From contig OZ023197.1 in assembly GCA_963995505.1 (NCBI GenBank), forward strand, positions 10,848,475 to 10,912,474: a stretch of DNA of 64,000 nucleotides. Reading direction: 5' to 3'. The notes beneath the pieces are model-generated. The model had not been told where the DNA came from. It did not search any database and worked only from the letters and a program-made list of their open reading frames with translations. A program made the position numbers and the translations under genes. Of the stretch, positions 61,740-64,000 are shown piece by piece. Numbering within the stretch: the stretch's first letter is position 1; the number at the start of each line of letters is the position of its first letter. This stretch comes from Hypericum androsaemum (taxonomy: Eukaryota; Streptophyta; Magnoliopsida; Malpighiales; Hypericaceae).

Positions 61740-62378
61740 ATGTATCGATCCCTCTCCTTCTCCCTCTCCAAGTCCGCCGTTCTAGCCTCGGTGCCGAAGC
61801 CCTCTCCTTCCTCCTCCTCCCTGTCGTCCGCGTCCACCGCCCGGCCGCTCTCGACCACCTCCGTCCCCGACCCGGACGACCAGTCATCCACCGACCCGAT
61901 CCTCCATAACCTGGAGGAATTCATACACCGCATCATCGTCCGCCGCTCTGCCCCCGACTGGCTCCCCTTCCTCCCCGGCTCCTCCTACTGGGTCCCGCCC
62001 CGCCAATCCGGCGCCAGCTCCCGCGGCCTCGTCCAGGCCCTCGAGCGCCTCGCTCGCCCCGTCCCCGATCTCGAGAGCCTCCCCGTCGCCTCCTCCCGCG
62101 GATGGCCCTCCCCCGAATTCTTCATCCACGGTGATTGATTGCTCCCTTCGGATTTAATTAGGGTTTCCTGTAATTATCATTGAGAGATTTGATTGCTAGG
62201 GTTTCGACGATAATAGATGAAATCTTTTTTGGGTGTGGATGTGCTAATTAATTCTCTTCGCTCATTCGTAATCGCAGGGGCTCATCCCGAGGAAATGGCC
62301 GCCAAGGCAAGTTCGGATAAAGCGGAAGAAGGGATCGGTTCGAGTCGATTCTCCGAGAGCGAGGACGACGAAGGATAG
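61740..62378 (+). CDS. Conserved-looking plant protein of 163 residues, probably organellar
   Basis: Exon 61740-62130 and exon 62278-62378 join in phase across a GT/AG intron and give 163 residues. The N-terminus (MYRSLSFSLSKSAVLASVPK) is Ser-rich, basic and lacks acids, as in mitochondrial or plastid transit peptides. The central part has LHNLEEFIHRIIVRRSAPDW and LPFLPGSSYWVPP, then GWPSPEFFIHG. The C-terminus is acidic (FSESEDDEG). Coding GC content is much higher than in the surrounding DNA, as for a real gene. I recognise no catalytic motif and do not assign a function. Confidence 0.75.
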
Positions 62379-63420
62379 GTGTCAATTCAACGAATCTGGC
62401 ATCTGGGTGAGTTTGTTTCGCATTTCGCTTGTAGCTATGGTGACTGATTATACAGGACAATGTATATGCAACACTAGAAGTTTCGTTTTTGCGGGTTTGT
62501 GGGAGGCATTTATTGCTGAGATCTTAAGGCTTAGCCGGTGAACTGACTTGCCGATATTCGCTTCTTGCAGTTGTGGGGGGCTCATCTTAAGCTTCTGTGT
62601 GTCAATGTAGAGTTGGACCATGATGAAGCGGATGATTCTGCCATTCGGCTTGCAGTTGGAGGAGCTTTGCAGATGCGGATGATGGCGTAGAGAGCAGAGT
62701 ATTCGATTCCGGAATGAACTTCGGGTCAAAATCTGTTCAGTTAGCTATATGTAGTGCGAAGTATAAGTGGATGTTGTGATCAAATAACCACATTGTCTGT
62801 ATTATTCTGTTAGGCTCTTGTAGTTGCCTTCACTCTTCAGCTTGTACATGTACATATTTTATATCAAATTATCAAGCACAATAATTTGATAATTTGTGAT
62901 TATCAAGCACAATAATTTGATAATTTGTCTGTATTATTCTGTTTCAGTTTGTCATCTGTTTCTAATGGGGTGCGATTTCATTGTCCTCTTGTGAGTTTGA
63001 TGGTATATAAGTTGCTGAGCGACTGAAAGTGGAGGGATACCGAAGTTTTGTTGGAATGTTATCTTGCAGATTTTTTTAGATATAAACTAGGGTCCTCTAA
63101 CCTTTATTAACCTTTATTCATTGTCGAACGGTACAAACAGACTTGGTCCTTCAGATTATCCAAGTTCATGACAAAATGGAAATCAGACATTACGTATGTG
63201 TTGTTGGCCAGAGACGACTCAACCTCCTCTACCTGTACTTTGCCGAAAGTCTTGCCCTTGATTTGTGATTGGAATACCAAAGATTCACACCAAAAAAAAC
63301 AATCACACGAGAATAAGATCATAAGATTCCGGTAGATGAGCATCATAATGCTAAACAAAATAAAATACTTATCGACAAGATTACATGTTGTCCGTAACAA
63401 AAAACATGAAAGTGCATCAA
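62379..63420. other. 3' region between convergent genes, no gene
   Basis: Holds the trailer of the gene at 61740-62378 and that of the convergent LEA-like gene. A 31-bp unit (atcaagcacaataatttgat core) is duplicated in tandem at about 62870-62930. Confidence 0.6.
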
Positions 63421-64000
63421 TCAAAGCTCTCCGCGGCCATGATGCTGATCATCTCCATGATCAGAGAGAGTCCTCTTCACCTTGTCCTTGGTCTTCTCCA
63501 CAGCATCGGTTGCCATCTTAGCTGCTGATTTAGCCGAGTCTTCCATCGTATCTTTCCCTCTCTCCACGCTCCTGGCGACCGCCTCTTTCACTCTCTCTCC
63601 TGTCCCGACTTCTCGATCGTCCATCGCTTGCTCACCACCTCTAAAACTAGGTTGGACAACAGAGCACGAAAGGGTCAGCTAATTTGGAAGAATTGATAAA
63701 AGATTAGGGCAAAATAGCTACCCAGAATCGGAAAATTGTCACATATAAAGAGTCCACCAAAAGTAACACAGTTGGAATCTGAACAACTCACTCCAAGTTG
63801 GGACGAAACAGACGGGCTTGTGCTTCACTAATCGTCGTCCTGACTCGGTCCCAGCAACTCCTCACAGGGAAAGGAGAGCTAGCCGTCCCAAAAAACGCAT
63901 AAACACTCCTCAGCCTCTCCGAAATCGTTGGTCTCTGTCTTTGCATCTCCTCGGACACAACATCTTCGTGTCCATGTCCGAAATTGAAGAAGACCAAGTT
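63421..64000 (-). CDS. LEA-like protein, 5' end outside window
   Basis: Exon 1 runs from beyond 64000 to 63792 and ends in a GTGAGT donor. Exon 2 (63421-63640) follows the acceptor GTTTTAG in the matching phase. The first part reads FFNFGHGHEDVVSEEMQRQR and WDRVRTTISEAQARLFRPN. The second has the alternating charged/Ala helix of late-embryogenesis-abundant proteins (VKEAVARSVERGKDTMEDSA, KSAAKMATDAVEKTKDKVKR). It is hydrophilic and probably disordered until bound or dried. The real start codon is not in view. Plants have a short LEA-type family with this layout (for example Arabidopsis At4g13230); that comparison is from memory of the family. Confidence 0.75.

Noticed and set aside
61588..62129. 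Minus-strand open frames rich in Arg/Gly/Glu
   Set aside because: Shadows of the GC-rich exon at 61740-62130.

Overview
The window is nuclear DNA of a flowering plant, almost certainly a eudicot. Genes have introns with GT/AG borders, the DNA is AT-rich, plant transposable elements dominate, and there is a TIR-NBS-LRR (TNL) resistance-gene fragment, a class missing from grasses. I do not assign a species.

Layout. 1-2.4 kb: probable LTR-retroelement remnant next to a broken 5' piece of an LRR receptor kinase (2391-2987). 3.2-11.2 kb: a segment duplicated at about 36-39 kb; this copy carries three insertions missing from the other (a hAT MITE, a MULE-like element and a 5.2-kb Copia retrotransposon). 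11.2-13.6 kb: insertion-derived filler and a gene fragment. 14.1-15.1 kb: a Pack-MULE carrying part of a mitochondrial aspartate aminotransferase gene, inserted just upstream of a UTP12/WDR3-like gene. 15.3-22.9 kb: that WD40 gene, broken by several frameshifts and a stop, with an antisense TNL fragment and a hAT MITE in its introns. 22.9-23.2 kb: the last two exons of an unidentified gene.

23.9-46.2 kb: three tandem LRR receptor kinases on the minus strand (EFR/XA21-like subfamily XII architecture), two intact (23877-27307 and 32651-36125) and one with a kinase-domain frameshift (42850-46218). All have an arginine in the catalytic HRD motif, where this subfamily usually has cysteine. Between them lie tandem repeats, a TRIM relic, nested hAT elements and a second Pack-MULE carrying a WPP-domain gene fragment (40718-41825).

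46.2-56.8 kb: repeated modules of small gene fragments, a short mitochondrial-type coiled-coil ORF, a LINE remnant and another hAT element. 56.8-64 kb: ordinary genes: a two-exon 115-residue protein, a tRNA-Leu(AAG), a two-exon 163-residue Ser-rich protein, and the 3' part of a LEA-like gene running off the right edge.

The window reads as a resistance-type receptor cluster grown by segmental duplication, then separately invaded by transposons in each copy. Several insertions can be dated relative to the duplications because the sister copy keeps the empty target site. Three copies of one tRNA-like SINE family were found, two with perfect long target-site duplications. No coordinated novel multigene system was found; the strongest unusual points are the RD-type kinase motif, the two Pack-MULEs and the insertion stratigraphy.
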